Of a stretch of 51,349 nucleotides of DNA, positions 1 through 7,513 are shown one piece after another; within the stretch, counting starts at the first letter, position 1, and every line of letters starts with the position of its first letter. This stretch comes from VRUE01 sp036524775 (lineage in GTDB: Bacteria; Actinomycetota; Thermoleophilia; Solirubrobacterales; 70-9): contig DATDBO010000011.1 in NCBI GenBank assembly GCA_036524775.1, positions 1-51,349 of the forward strand, written 5' to 3'. The notes below the pieces were generated by a model. The model ran no database searches, was not told the DNA's origin, and worked only from the letters and a program-made list of their open reading frames with translations. The position numbers were made by a program, and so were the translations under genes.

Positions 1-574
1 CTCCACCGTTGCCGTTGGCCTTCTTGATGCGCTTGGCCGTCGCGTCCTGCTCGTTCTCGACTTCCTTTGCAGCTCGCTCCGCAATGGCCTTGACGTTGCG
101 TTTGCCCTTCTCATCGAGGACAAGCGGAGTGCGGCTGATCAGGTCGTGCTTCCCTTGCAGCTTGCCCGCCCTTAAGGCTTTGGCCAGGTCATTGAAGAGG
201 TCGCTGGCCTGGCCCGCGCCGACCACGGCACGCAATCCCGCCTTTAGCCGCCGCCAGGTCGTCGCCGGCAGCAGCGTCTTGGCCGTGGCACGGTAGTAGT
301 GCTCGACCGCTCCACGACGTGGCACTTTGCGCGTCTCCTTGATCAGGCCGTCGCAGTCGTCGCGCAGGACTTTGACGTGGTAGCTGACCTGGCTCAGACC
401 TTCGTCGAGCGCCTCCGACAGTCCCTTGGGGCTGACCTCCCCCTGCACGGCAGCGAGCAGGATGTGCTGCCGCAGGACGTGATCCAGCGCCTTGATGTAT
501 CGCGGGTCAACGAGAACCGGCAGATGTGCCCCGTCCTTGCCTGCCCGCCCGTTGCGTGACTTGTCTCTTGGCAT
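1..574 (-). CDS. ArsR-like winged-helix regulator, C-terminus cut by window edge
   Basis: Reading the minus strand from an ATG at 574 gives 191 codons without a stop before the window edge. Residues of about 25-95 form a winged-helix DNA-binding domain: a recognition-helix region with SQVSYHVKVL is followed by a wing and HYYRATA, as in ArsR-like regulators that separate subunits by helix pairing. The C-terminal part is helical and Lys/Ala-rich. A GGAAGGGG ribosome-binding site lies about 6 nt before the ATG. It has the same layout as the next gene (778-1413), so the two look like paralogues. The ligand and targets cannot be read from the sequence. The true C-terminus is outside the window. 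Confidence 0.75.
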   Translation of the reverse strand, partial: MPRDKSRNGRAGKDGAHLPVLVDPRYIKALDHVLRQHILLAAVQGEVSPKGLSEALDEGLSQVSYHVKVLRDDCDGLIKETRKVPRRGAVEHYYRATAKTLLPATTWRRLKAGLRAVVGAGQASDLFNDLAKALRAGKLQGKHDLISRTPLVLDEKGKRNVKAIAERAAKEVENEQDATAKRIKKANGNGG

Positions 575-719
575 TCTTGACCCCTTCCGTTACCGGGGTC
601 CCAAGGCGAAATGTGCACAGCCACGGGAAATCCCCAGACCGACCACCTGCGAAACCAAAACAGTCGGTTCTATTTTGAGTAGTGCACGGTTACAGACGGA
701 AACGGTCAGTAGGTTGTGA

Positions 720-746
720 TCTGATGAAATGTTTTCACCGATCAGA
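720..746. other. short inverted repeat between the two ArsR-like genes
   Basis: TCTGAT (720-725) and ATCAGA (741-746) can pair around a 15-base loop. The site is downstream of the 778-1413 gene and upstream of the 574 gene, so it could be a weak terminator or an operator. No T-run follows, and such a short stem can occur by chance. Confidence 0.25.
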
Positions 747-777
747 CGAGAGCCACCTGTCACTCAAGATGTTCCCG

Positions 778-1413
778 TCATTCAGGGTTCTCCGGCGAGA
801 ACCGATGCATGCTCGGCGAAGACGAGCGGCTGGCGTTGCTTCGCTCAAACCCAAACGTCACCGCAATCATGCTCCTCCCCTGCTCTCCCGACTCAGCTCG
901 CCTGTTGGCGTCCCGCGCCTCAATCTCGACGATCCGTTCCCATGATTCGAGTTGCTCATCGGCCAGTTCCTGACGACCTTGCTCACCGAGGTTGAACCAG
1001 CTCCACATCATGCGGACCAGTGGCTGGTTCAGTTTCTGGGCCCGCAATGCTCCAAGGCACTCGGCAATGACGGCTTGCAGGATCACTGCCGCGTACTCCT
1101 GTTTGACCTCTGGCGGCAGGTTTTCGGCTTCCTCATCATCGACAACCGGCAGTTCCACCGCGCGATAAAAGTGCTGGTCCACATTGCGGACCTTCTCGAT
1201 TTTCGCCACTTCGATTGACCGGGAGCTGAGCAGTTCCTTGAGGTGATAGCTGATCGTAGGTAGAGACCAGGGCGTGCGTGCGGCGAGTTCGGCCGCCGTG
1301 TAGATCCCTTCGTTCAAAAGGCAGCGGATTTCTATTCTGATGCGGTGCGCGAGGGCGTAGGACACCGCGTCCTCGACGTTCTGCAGTCGATCAGGTTTCA
1401 CGCCAGCTACCAC
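778..1413 (-). CDS. ArsR-like winged-helix transcriptional regulator
   Basis: A 211-residue protein starting at a GTG with AGGAGA about 7 nt upstream. Residues 12-85 look like an ArsR-type winged helix: AELAARTPWSLPTISYHLKEL is the helix-turn-helix and QHFYRAVE the wing end. The remaining 120 residues are mainly helical and may form a dimerisation or ligand domain; the last 30 are Ser/Arg-rich. It points the same way as the neighbouring paralogue at the left edge and is divergent from the XRE gene at 1781. The shared upstream region carries inverted repeats that could be its operator. No metal-binding Cys cluster is visible, so a metal sensor is unlikely. Confidence 0.75.
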   Translation of the reverse strand: MVAGVKPDRLQNVEDAVSYALAHRIRIEIRCLLNEGIYTAAELAARTPWSLPTISYHLKELLSSRSIEVAKIEKVRNVDQHFYRAVELPVVDDEEAENLPPEVKQEYAAVILQAVIAECLGALRAQKLNQPLVRMMWSWFNLGEQGRQELADEQLESWERIVEIEARDANRRAESGEQGRSMIAVTFGFERSNASRSSSPSMHRFSPENPE

Positions 1414-1433
1414 CGGGCTCTCCTCTGTTCGGG

Positions 1434-1503
1434 TTTAGTCAAGGCAATCAAAGTCAACTGATCTTACGTGCCCAAACGGCTCGTTAGAGCGCACCTGACT
1501 AAA
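1434..1503. promoter_or_regulatory. inverted repeat in the divergent regulator intergenic region
   Basis: TTTAGTCA (1434-1441) and TGACTAAA (1496-1503) are perfect 8-base inverted repeats in the space between the minus-strand ArsR-like gene (start 1413) and the plus-strand genes after 1593. A second imperfect palindrome, GGAATCC...GGATTTCC, follows directly. Their position fits operator half-sites for one or both regulators; this is inference. Confidence 0.35.
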
Positions 1504-1592
1504 GGAATCCTCGTCACTCAGGATTTCCCTAGCATCCGCTGATCTCCGACCGCTTGGCCGGAGATCCAAGAGCTGAAGGGAGGTGACTGCGA

Positions 1593-1652
1593 ATGACGGT
1601 CGTCAAGATCGACGAGGTGGTTCCAAGCGTGCACATCTACAAGCACGGCTAG
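1593..1652 (+). CDS. possible 19-residue leader peptide
   Basis: An ATG at 1593 is preceded by a strong Shine-Dalgarno sequence, GGGAGGTGA, about 6 nt away, the best ribosome-binding site in the left end of the window. It opens a frame of 19 codons (MTVVKIDEVVPSVHIYKHG) ending at 1652. A stable-looking stem (1668-1712) follows, then the XRE gene at 1781, which itself lacks a clear ribosome-binding site. It could be a regulatory leader peptide, a small protein, or the decayed start of a longer gene. The 369-base stretch 1413-1781 otherwise holds only inverted repeats. Confidence 0.35.
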   Translation: MTVVKIDEVVPSVHIYKHG

Positions 1653-1667
1653 GCCATCTGCCTGTAG

Positions 1668-1712
1668 GGGGCCGATCTCGGCCCGCTTGCCGTTGGGGCT
1701 GGGATCGGCCCC
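1668..1712 (+). other. 10-bp perfect stem-loop downstream of the short reading frame
   Basis: GGGGCCGATC (1668-1677) pairs perfectly with GATCGGCCCC (1703-1712) around a 25-base loop. No T-run follows, so it is not a classical intrinsic terminator. Its place between the 19-codon frame and the XRE gene fits an attenuator-like or mRNA-stabilising structure, which is inference. Confidence 0.4.
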
Positions 1713-1780
1713 ATCCTCGCCTTTCGCTTGCCGGGCGACATGGGGAGGCAGAGTCTACGCAGAGACTTGTGAAGTTTCCT

Positions 1781-2011
1781 ATGGCAGGTCTAGCTCGCAG
1801 AGCAGAGGATTGCGGTGTGGGCGCTCTCGGCACCAACCTGCGCGAAGCACGCGAGCGCCTCGGCTTGACGCAGGAACAGGTCGCCGAGCGGAGCGGGGTT
1901 CACGCTACGGAGGTCAGCCGGATCGAGGCAGGTAAACGCGATCCACAGGTCTCGACGGTCGAACGGCTCGCCAGGGCAGTCGAGGTCAAGCCGGGACGGC
2001 TGTTCGACTAG
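1781..2011 (+). CDS. small XRE-family helix-turn-helix regulator
   Basis: A 76-residue protein from an ATG at 1781. Residues 18-74 are a complete XRE/Cro helix-turn-helix: NLREARERLGLTQEQVAERS, then VHATEVSRIEAGKRDP, then the closing helix with LARAVEVKPGRLFD. There is no additional domain, so it probably works as a small DNA-binding dimer. The frame is open upstream to 1583, but that part is Arg-rich, not protein-like, and has a poorer start. The gene is immediately upstream of the tRNA-Gly gene, which is on the opposite strand. Confidence 0.8.
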   Translation: MAGLARRAEDCGVGALGTNLREARERLGLTQEQVAERSGVHATEVSRIEAGKRDPQVSTVERLARAVEVKPGRLFD

Positions 2012-2041
2012 GGATCTTGGCTCCGCGGAGGAGCCGATGAA

Positions 2042-2337
<296 letters not shown>

Positions 2338-2461
2338 ACCGGGGCGCATGACCATCGCGCTAGAACGACGGAGCCCCAGGGGGATCACCGCCGAAGCGGG
2401 AGAGCCTTACCTGGGGCATACGCCAACTAGTCTAGCGCGACCCTCCCGACCCTCAAGCCAA

Positions 2462-3091
2462 ATGCAGCCAACTCAAGCCACCACATGGATCACCGAAGCC
2501 CGCTTGGGTCCCTACCTCGAGGAGGCCAGCGGCAGGCACGAGCAAGCCCTCGCCCTCTATATCTGGAATGCGCGGATCTCGGCTGCAGCGTTCGAGACTC
2601 TGCATCACGTCGAGGTGATCCTGCGCAACGCTGTCGACGCGCAATTCGCTCCGCTCAAGGGCAGCGCGGCTCCGCGAGACACCTGGCTCGGGAACCCCGC
2701 CGTGCTGAACGATGCCTCGCGCCAGCGGGTGCACGAGACGATCGGCAGAATCTCGCGAGAAGGCAAGACGCCGACCCGGGGCAGGGTCGTGGCCGGCCTC
2801 TCGTTCGGATTCTGGCGGGCCCTGTTTGACAGAAAGTACGCCGGCCTCTGGGTTTCCCATCTGCATCGCGCCTTTCCAGCGGGCTCGGGCGAACGCGCGG
2901 AGGTCGCAACGCTGATGTCGAACCTTGTCCCCTTCCGCAACCGCCTGGCCCATCACGAGACGATCGTCAGGCGACCGATCTCAGCCCACTACGAGGAGAT
3001 GCTGGCCCTAGTGGGGCTAATCGATTCCGAGGCAAGGGCCTGGGTCGAAGAGATCTCGCGAGTGAACGAGATCCTCAACACTCGCCCGTAG
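2462..3091 (+). CDS. Abi family / HEPN-type protein (putative abortive infection)
   Basis: A 209-residue protein. The start at 2462 (MQPTQATTW) is preferred to the ATG at 2348 because the intervening 38 residues are unlike protein. The body matches the Abi_2-like pattern: RLGPYLEEASG, then LYIWNARIS, LHHVEVILRNAVD, and near the C-terminus FRNRLAHHE, in which R159-x4-H164 is the RNase-type motif of HEPN folds. Such proteins are known from phage-abortive systems and are thought to act on RNA; activity here is inferred. It lies alone between two 241-bp direct repeats, with no integrase or antitoxin beside it. Base composition is somewhat less GC-rich than in flanking genes. Confidence 0.75.
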   Translation: MQPTQATTWITEARLGPYLEEASGRHEQALALYIWNARISAAAFETLHHVEVILRNAVDAQFAPLKGSAAPRDTWLGNPAVLNDASRQRVHETIGRISREGKTPTRGRVVAGLSFGFWRALFDRKYAGLWVSHLHRAFPAGSGERAEVATLMSNLVPFRNRLAHHETIVRRPISAHYEEMLALVGLIDSEARAWVEEISRVNEILNTRP

Positions 3092-3107
3092 AGCATGCTC
3101 GGGAGCG

Positions 3108-3348
3108 AACTGAGCTACGTCCGCGTGGAGGGCTGATTCTAGGGCCGACCGGAAAGGCGCGGGGGCTAGTGTTCGCCGCCCATGAGCGCCCGCGCCTTTC
3201 TCGCCTTCCTCGCCGTCTGCGCGGTGGTCGGGCTGCTCGGCTTCGGCCTGCTGAGCAAGGGCGAGGCGAAGATCGCCCTCGGCGACCCGGCGCCGGATCG
3301 CGAGCTGCCGGTGCTCGGGGGCTCGGGCAGCGGCTCGATCGCCGAGTA
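3108..3348 (+). repeat. 241-bp direct repeat, right copy
   Basis: Partner of 2097-2337. It begins with the first 17 nt of a tRNA-Gly gene (cut inside the D-arm) and continues into the intact ccmG-like gene at 3182. The spacing of 1,011 bp between copies is filled by the Abi-like gene. Recombination between the copies would delete the cargo and restore tRNA-ccmG. Confidence 0.95.
3167..3172 (+). promoter_or_regulatory. -10-like hexamer TAGTGT, 9 nt before the ccmG start
   Basis: TAGTGT lies 9 nt upstream of the ATG at 3182, with no ribosome-binding site between, so the mRNA is probably leaderless or nearly so. The same arrangement recurs before many genes in this window. An identical copy precedes the truncated gene at 2171. 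Confidence 0.4.
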
Positions 3349-3697
3349 CCGCGGCCGCTGGGTGCTTGTCAACCTCTGGGCCTCCTGGTGCGGCCCCTGT
3401 CGCCAGGAGGCGCCGGCGCTGGACCGCTTCGCGCGGCGTGAGCACGACGTCGGCGTGCTCGGCATCAACGTGCAGGACAACAGCGAGGACGCGCTCGCCT
3501 TCCTGCGCGAGTACGACGTGCGCTATCCGCAGCTGCGCTCGGTCGGCGACGAGCGCAGCGCCGCGTTCGGCTCGACCGGCGTGCCGGAGAACTTCCTCGT
3601 CGACCCGCGGGGACGGCTGGCGCTGATCCGGCGCGGCCCGGTGGACGACGAGTTCCTCGAACACGAAGTGGTTCCCCTCGTGGAGGGACACAGGTGA
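3182..3697 (+). CDS. ccmG: CcmG/ResA-type membrane-anchored thioredoxin (cytochrome c maturation)
   Basis: A 171-residue protein with an N-terminal signal anchor (about 5-24) and a thioredoxin-like domain. The active site is C70-G-P-C73 in LVNLWASWCGPCRQEAP, followed by the cis-Pro region GVPENFLVD. Proteins of this type reduce apocytochrome c or carry thiol reductant outside the membrane during c-type cytochrome maturation. The next gene is ccmH-like and overlaps by 4 bp (GTGA), which supports this role over a generic thioredoxin. The first 55 codons are duplicated upstream. No ccmE/F or ccsA/B genes are in the window. Confidence 0.85.
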   Translation: MSARAFLAFLAVCAVVGLLGFGLLSKGEAKIALGDPAPDRELPVLGGSGSGSIAEYRGRWVLVNLWASWCGPCRQEAPALDRFARREHDVGVLGINVQDNSEDALAFLREYDVRYPQLRSVGDERSAAFGSTGVPENFLVDPRGRLALIRRGPVDDEFLEHEVVPLVEGHR

Positions 3698-4200
3698 GCC
3701 GGCCGGGCGCGTTACTGGCCCCATGGGCAGGAAAGGCGCCCGGGCGATGGGTGTGCGTCATCGCGTCGGCGCTGCTGGTGCTGCCGGCCGCGGCGACCGC
3801 GGCACCCCAGGCCAGCCTGCCCGACGTCGAAGACGAGGTGATGTGCCCGATCTGCGGGACGCTGCTCGAGCTGGCCGAATCGCCGCAGGCCAAACGGCAG
3901 CGGGTGCTCGTCCGACGGCTGATCGCCGAAGGCAAGACGAAGGCCGAGGTCAAGGATGCTTTGGTCGCCCAGTACGGACGCGAGGTGCTGGCGCTGCCGC
4001 GCGGCTCCGGCTTCGACCTCTCCGCCTACCTGGTGCCGGCGATCGCCTTCGCCGTCGCCGTGGCAGCGCTGGCGGTCGGGGTGCGCCGCTGGCGCCGGGC
4101 GGGCGATTCCGGGGACGGCGCCGGGCCGGCCGCCGGGGAAGGACCGCGAGGCGAGGACGCCGAGCGGCTCGAGGCGGACCTGGCGCGCTACGACCTCTGA
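3694..4200 (+). CDS. ccmH: CcmH/CycL-type cytochrome c maturation protein
   Basis: A 168-residue protein starting with GTG inside the stop of ccmG. It has a signal sequence (about 18-37), then the CcmH domain: C51-P-I-C54 in place of the usual LRCxxC site, with the helical segment KRQRVLVRRLIAEGKTKAEV and YGREVL, and a transmembrane helix at about 111-130 with an acidic C-terminal tail. CcmH binds or reduces apocytochrome c heme-binding cysteines on the outer face of the membrane with CcmG. It converges with the next gene, overlapping it by 13 bp. Confidence 0.85.
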   Translation: MSRPGALLAPWAGKAPGRWVCVIASALLVLPAAATAAPQASLPDVEDEVMCPICGTLLELAESPQAKRQRVLVRRLIAEGKTKAEVKDALVAQYGREVLALPRGSGFDLSAYLVPAIAFAVAVAALAVGVRRWRRAGDSGDGAGPAAGEGPRGEDAERLEADLARYDL

Positions 4201-4850
4201 ACGACCAACCCGGCGACCGGAGCCGGCAGGCTCGGCGCCGCGTCGGCTCCGTCCACCACGGCGACGGTGGCATCGACTACCGCCATCGCGGCGAGCAGCT
4301 CGGCGTCTCGGCCCGGCGGCGGACCGTCGAGGACGAGCAGCTCGTAGGTCGCGCGCAGGCTCGAGACCGCGTGTCGGAACCGCTCCGATGCGAGCAGGCG
4401 CTCCGCGTCCGCGGCCGGCCGCCCCGCGACGACGCAGACGAGCGGCTCCTCGGCAGCCGCCGAACCGGGACCGGCGGGGACGACGGGCTTGAGGATCGCC
4501 TCCGCCTCGGCGTCCCCGCGCAGGTACTCGCCGAGGCCGGGCGCGCCGGCCAGCCCCAGGGCGTCGGCGAGGCCGGGCCGTTCCAGGTCGCACTCGAGCA
4601 GGGCCGTGCGTGTTCCCTCAGCCGCAGCAGCAGCGGCAAGCCCCGCGGCCACCTGTTGCCTTGCCGCGGTATCGCCGGCGACCAGCACGGCGCGAGCGCC
4701 GGCCAGCCGCTCGAGCAGCCCTCGAAAGGCCTCGAGGTCCCCGCGCCGCAGCGTGCCCGTGCGCAGCTCGGCCGACGGCCGGGACGGAATCTCCGCCAGG
4801 ACCTTCACGTCGAGTCGGTCGCGCTCACCGCCACATCGTATGGAGCGCAC
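4188..4850 (-). CDS. BY-kinase/CpsD-like P-loop protein with degenerate Walker A
   Basis: A 220-residue protein; the start may be GTG 4850 or the in-frame GTG at 4808 (VKVLAEIPSRPS), where family similarity begins. The order of motifs follows the cytoplasmic part of Wzc/CpsD-type ATPases: LAEIPSRPS, EAFRGLLERL, a Walker A region, the A' motif LLECDLERPGLADALGL, PGLGEYLRGD, and Walker B YELLVLDGPP. The Walker A region reads VAGDTAARQQ and lacks the GK[ST] needed for ATP, and there is no C-terminal tyrosine cluster, so it is probably not an active kinase. No Wzz-like membrane partner is adjacent. It is divergent from the phosphoesterase gene. Confidence 0.6.
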   Translation of the reverse strand: MRSIRCGGERDRLDVKVLAEIPSRPSAELRTGTLRRGDLEAFRGLLERLAGARAVLVAGDTAARQQVAAGLAAAAAAEGTRTALLECDLERPGLADALGLAGAPGLGEYLRGDAEAEAILKPVVPAGPGSAAAEEPLVCVVAGRPAADAERLLASERFRHAVSSLRATYELLVLDGPPPGRDAELLAAMAVVDATVAVVDGADAAPSLPAPVAGLVVQRS

Positions 4851-4861
4851 CCCCGCCCGGG

Positions 4862-4867
4862 TACGCT
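4862..4867 (+). promoter_or_regulatory. -10-like hexamer TACGCT, 9 nt before the phosphoesterase start
   Basis: TACGCT ends 9 nt before the ATG at 4877, with no ribosome-binding site between, as expected for a leaderless transcript. It lies in the 26-bp gap between divergent genes. Confidence 0.35.
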
Positions 4868-4876
4868 GGCCGCCGC

Positions 4877-5620
4877 ATGCGCGTAGCGGCGATCAGCGAC
4901 ATCCACGCCAACCTGCCCGCGTTGGAGGCCGTCCTTGCCGCCGTCGACGCGGCCGCGATCGACGAGATCTGGTGCCTCGGCGACACGATCGGCTACGGCG
5001 CCGAGCCCGACCGCTGCGCCGAGCTGGTGCGCCGGCGCTGCGACCTCTGCCTGGTCGGCAACCATGACCTCGCGGTGCTCGGCGCGCTCGACGTCGCAGC
5101 CTTCTCCGAGGCCGCCGCGACGGCGGTCGAGTGGACGCGCGAGAACGTCGCCGAGGCGACCCTGGCGATGCTGCGCGAGCTGGAGCCGGCCGGCGAGCGT
5201 GAGGGCATCGGCCTCTTCCACGCCTCGCCGCGCGACCCCGTCTGGGAGTACGTGCTCTCGGCCGAGCAGGCCGATGCCTGCCTCGATGCGCAGCCGCAGC
5301 GGGTCGCCCTGATCGGCCACTCGCACGTCTCGCTCTTCTTCGTCCGTCCCGACGCAGGCGAGCAGGACGAGGAGATCCGCGGCGCCCAGGCGGGCGACGA
5401 CACCCTGCTCGACCTGGCGTCCGGCCGCTGGCTGGTCAACCCCGGCAGCGTCGGCCAGCCGCGCGACGGCGACCCGCGCGCCGCCTGGTTGGAGCTCGAT
5501 ACCGAGCAGTGGACCGCCCGCTTCCACCGAGTCCGCTACGACGTCGAGCGGGCGGCGACCTCGATCGCCGCGGCCGGCCTGCCGCGACGCCTCGCCGACC
5601 GTCTCCACGTCGGCTCCTGA
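4877..5620 (+). CDS. calcineurin-like metallophosphoesterase (YfcE/MJ0936-type)
   Basis: A 247-residue protein with the dimetal phosphoesterase motifs in order: D8-x-H10 (SDIHAN), G35-D36 (CLGDTIGYG), G61-N-H-D (VGNHDLAV), H115, and G147-H-S-H150, followed by WLVNPGSVGQPRDGD. This set fits the YfcE/MJ0936 subfamily of cytoplasmic phosphodiesterases, whose in vivo substrates are mostly unknown. The reading frame is open further upstream, but that part is Arg/Pro-rich and antisense to the neighbour; the ATG at 4877 gives a start typical for the family and has a -10 box close by. Confidence 0.85.
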   Translation: MRVAAISDIHANLPALEAVLAAVDAAAIDEIWCLGDTIGYGAEPDRCAELVRRRCDLCLVGNHDLAVLGALDVAAFSEAAATAVEWTRENVAEATLAMLRELEPAGEREGIGLFHASPRDPVWEYVLSAEQADACLDAQPQRVALIGHSHVSLFFVRPDAGEQDEEIRGAQAGDDTLLDLASGRWLVNPGSVGQPRDGDPRAAWLELDTEQWTARFHRVRYDVERAATSIAAAGLPRRLADRLHVGS

Positions 5621-5672
5621 TGGATTCGTCCACGCACCGGTGCAGGGAGATTCTGCGCCCCAGGGCGTTGTC

Positions 5673-5678
5673 TAGACT
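5673..5678 (+). promoter_or_regulatory. -10 hexamer TAGACT, 7 nt before the lipoprotein start
   Basis: TAGACT ends 7 nt before the ATG at 5686. The spacing puts the likely transcription start on or next to the start codon. The same TAGACT appears at 15254, 24722 and 29307 in front of other genes. Confidence 0.5.
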
Positions 5679-5685
5679 CGCCCGG

Positions 5686-6282
5686 ATGCCCCGCCCGCGC
5701 CTCCTCGCGCTCGCCCTCGCGCTCGCCGCCCCAACCATCGTCCTCTCCGCCTGCGGCGGCGAGGACGCAAAGCTGCTGCCTGGGGGAACGGCGAGGGAGA
5801 TCACCGCCAACCTCGACACGGTCCAGCAGCTCTCCGACGAAGGCGACTGCGTCGGGGCGGAAAGCGCCGCCCGCCAGGTGGGCGAACAGATCGAAGCGAT
5901 CGAAGGCGTCGACCGCAAGCTGAAGGAGGCGCTCGAGGACGGCGCCGCCCGGCTCGAAGAAGTGATCGCCGGGTGCGAAGAGGAGAGCGCCGAAACGACC
6001 GCGCCCCCAGTCGTCCCCGGCGACGAAGACGAAGACGCCGGCAAAGACGAGAAGCAGGAAGAGAAGGAACGAGAGGCCGAAGCGAAGGAAAGGGAGAAGG
6101 CCGAAAAGGAAGCCGAACAAGAGGAAGGGGACGACGAAGGCACCCCGGAACCGTCGCCCCAGCCCGGCGGCGAAGGCAAAGGACCGGACGAAGGGGGCCC
6201 GCCCCCGGCCGAAGAAACGCCTGACGAAGGCTCCTCCGGCGGGGTCAGCCCGGGCGCCCCGGTCGGCGAGGGCGACGAGTGA
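5686..6282 (+). CDS. lipoprotein with long acidic/charged tail
   Basis: A 198-residue protein. The N-terminus is a signal peptide ending in a lipobox (LSAC, Cys at about 22), so it should be a lipid-anchored exported protein. Residues 35-100 form a predicted helical region (ITANLDTVQQLSDEGD to ARLEEVIAGCEEE); the rest is a Glu/Lys/Pro/Gly-rich low-complexity linker. It overlaps the Ser/Thr kinase start by one base (TGATG), so the two are surely co-translated; it may be an external partner or substrate of that kinase, which is inference. No catalytic motif is visible. Confidence 0.75.
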   Translation: MPRPRLLALALALAAPTIVLSACGGEDAKLLPGGTAREITANLDTVQQLSDEGDCVGAESAARQVGEQIEAIEGVDRKLKEALEDGAARLEEVIAGCEEESAETTAPPVVPGDEDEDAGKDEKQEEKEREAEAKEREKAEKEAEQEEGDDEGTPEPSPQPGGEGKGPDEGGPPPAEETPDEGSSGGVSPGAPVGEGDE

Positions 6283-7511
6283 TGGCGGCGGGCACGCTCT
6301 CCGGACGCTACGAGCTGGGCGACCGGCTCGGCTCGGGCGGGATGTCGAACGTCTACCGCGCCACCGACCTGATCCTCGAGCGCACGGTCGCGGTCAAGAT
6401 CCTCGCCGAGCACCTCTCCGACGACGAGCGCTTCGTCGAACGCTTCCGCCGCGAGGCGCTGGCCGTCGCCAAGCTGATCCACCCCAACATCGTCCAGGTC
6501 TACGACACCGGCGTCGACGAGGGCCGCCACTTCATCGTCATGGAGTACGTCACCGGTCGCTCGGGCGCGCAGATCCTCCAGCGCCAGGGCCCGCTAGACC
6601 CGGACACCGCGGCGGAGGCGGGGGTCCAGGCCTGCGCCGGCCTCGACTACGCGCACCGGCGCGGGATCATCCACCGCGACGTCAAGCCCGGCAACCTGAT
6701 GATCACCGGGGGGGCTCTGGGCGGCGGCGGCGCGATGACGGTCAAGCTGACCGACTTCGGCATCGCCCGGGCGATCGAACAGACCCGCATCACCCAGGTC
6801 GGCTCAGTGGTCGGCACCGCCGCCTACCTCTCCCCCGAGCAGGTGCGCGGCGAGGAGGCGACGCCGGCGACCGACGTCTACGCGCTCGGCGTCGTCCTCT
6901 ACCAGTTCCTCACCGGGCGGCTCCCGTACGAGGGCTCGACCCTGGCCGAGCTGGCGGTGCGCCAGCAGAACGAGCAGCCGCTGGCGCCGAGCACCTACAA
7001 CGACGAGGTGCCCGAGACGCTGGGCGGCGCGGTGCTGAGGGCGCTGGAGGGCGACACGGCACGCCGCTACGGCAGCGCGGACGAGTTCGCGGGAGGGCTC
7101 CAGCTGGGCCTGCGGGGCGAGGACGTGACCCTGCCGATGGAAGAAGGCACGGCGGCGACCAACGTGCTCGGCGCCGAGACGGCAGCCACGCGCCGCCTCG
7201 ACCAGACCGAGCGCACCGAGCTGCGCCCGGCGTCGCCCAGCCGCCGCCCGGTCGCCCGCGCCCCGCGTTCTGCCCCCGCTTCGCCGCCGCCGGCCGCACC
7301 GCCTCCTCCCGCCAAGCGAGGCGCCTTCTCCCGCTTCGCCCGCTTCGTGCTCGCGGCGGTCGCCCTGGTCCTGATCGCCGCGGCGGTGGCAGCGGTGGTG
7401 ATCATGGCTACCGATCAGGCGACCGGGGTTCGCGCCACTGAAGTCGCAGGTGACTCGGTCGACCGAGTCGTAGAAGAGTTCAAAGAACTGGTCGAACGGA
7501 ACACCGAATAG
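6282..7511 (+). CDS. membrane Ser/Thr protein kinase, PknB type
   Basis: A 409-residue kinase. The ATG at 6282 overlaps the preceding stop; GTG 6279 is the alternative. The kinase domain (about 10-275) has all key motifs: P-loop GSGGMSNVY (17-25), VAVKIL with K39, catalytic HRDVKPGNLM (131-140), DFG (158-160), GTAAYLSPEQ in the activation segment and DVYALGVVLY. A Pro/Ala/Arg-rich linker leads to one transmembrane helix near 350-375 and a short extracytoplasmic tail of about 35 residues. No PASTA repeats are present, so it is not a classical muropeptide sensor; the sensor role could lie with the lipoprotein upstream. Confidence 0.92.
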   Translation: MAAGTLSGRYELGDRLGSGGMSNVYRATDLILERTVAVKILAEHLSDDERFVERFRREALAVAKLIHPNIVQVYDTGVDEGRHFIVMEYVTGRSGAQILQRQGPLDPDTAAEAGVQACAGLDYAHRRGIIHRDVKPGNLMITGGALGGGGAMTVKLTDFGIARAIEQTRITQVGSVVGTAAYLSPEQVRGEEATPATDVYALGVVLYQFLTGRLPYEGSTLAELAVRQQNEQPLAPSTYNDEVPETLGGAVLRALEGDTARRYGSADEFAGGLQLGLRGEDVTLPMEEGTAATNVLGAETAATRRLDQTERTELRPASPSRRPVARAPRSAPASPPPAAPPPPAKRGAFSRFARFVLAAVALVLIAAAVAAVVIMATDQATGVRATEVAGDSVDRVVEEFKELVERNTE

Positions 7512-7513
7512 GG

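Noticed and set aside
9..719. Plus-strand small frames at the left edge
   Set aside because: They are antisense to the partial ArsR-like gene or lie in its upstream region, and none resembles a protein family.
3017..3724. Minus-strand frame of 235 codons over ccmG and the Abi gene end
   Set aside because: Antisense to ccmG with its clear thioredoxin motif; composition is typical of a shadow frame.
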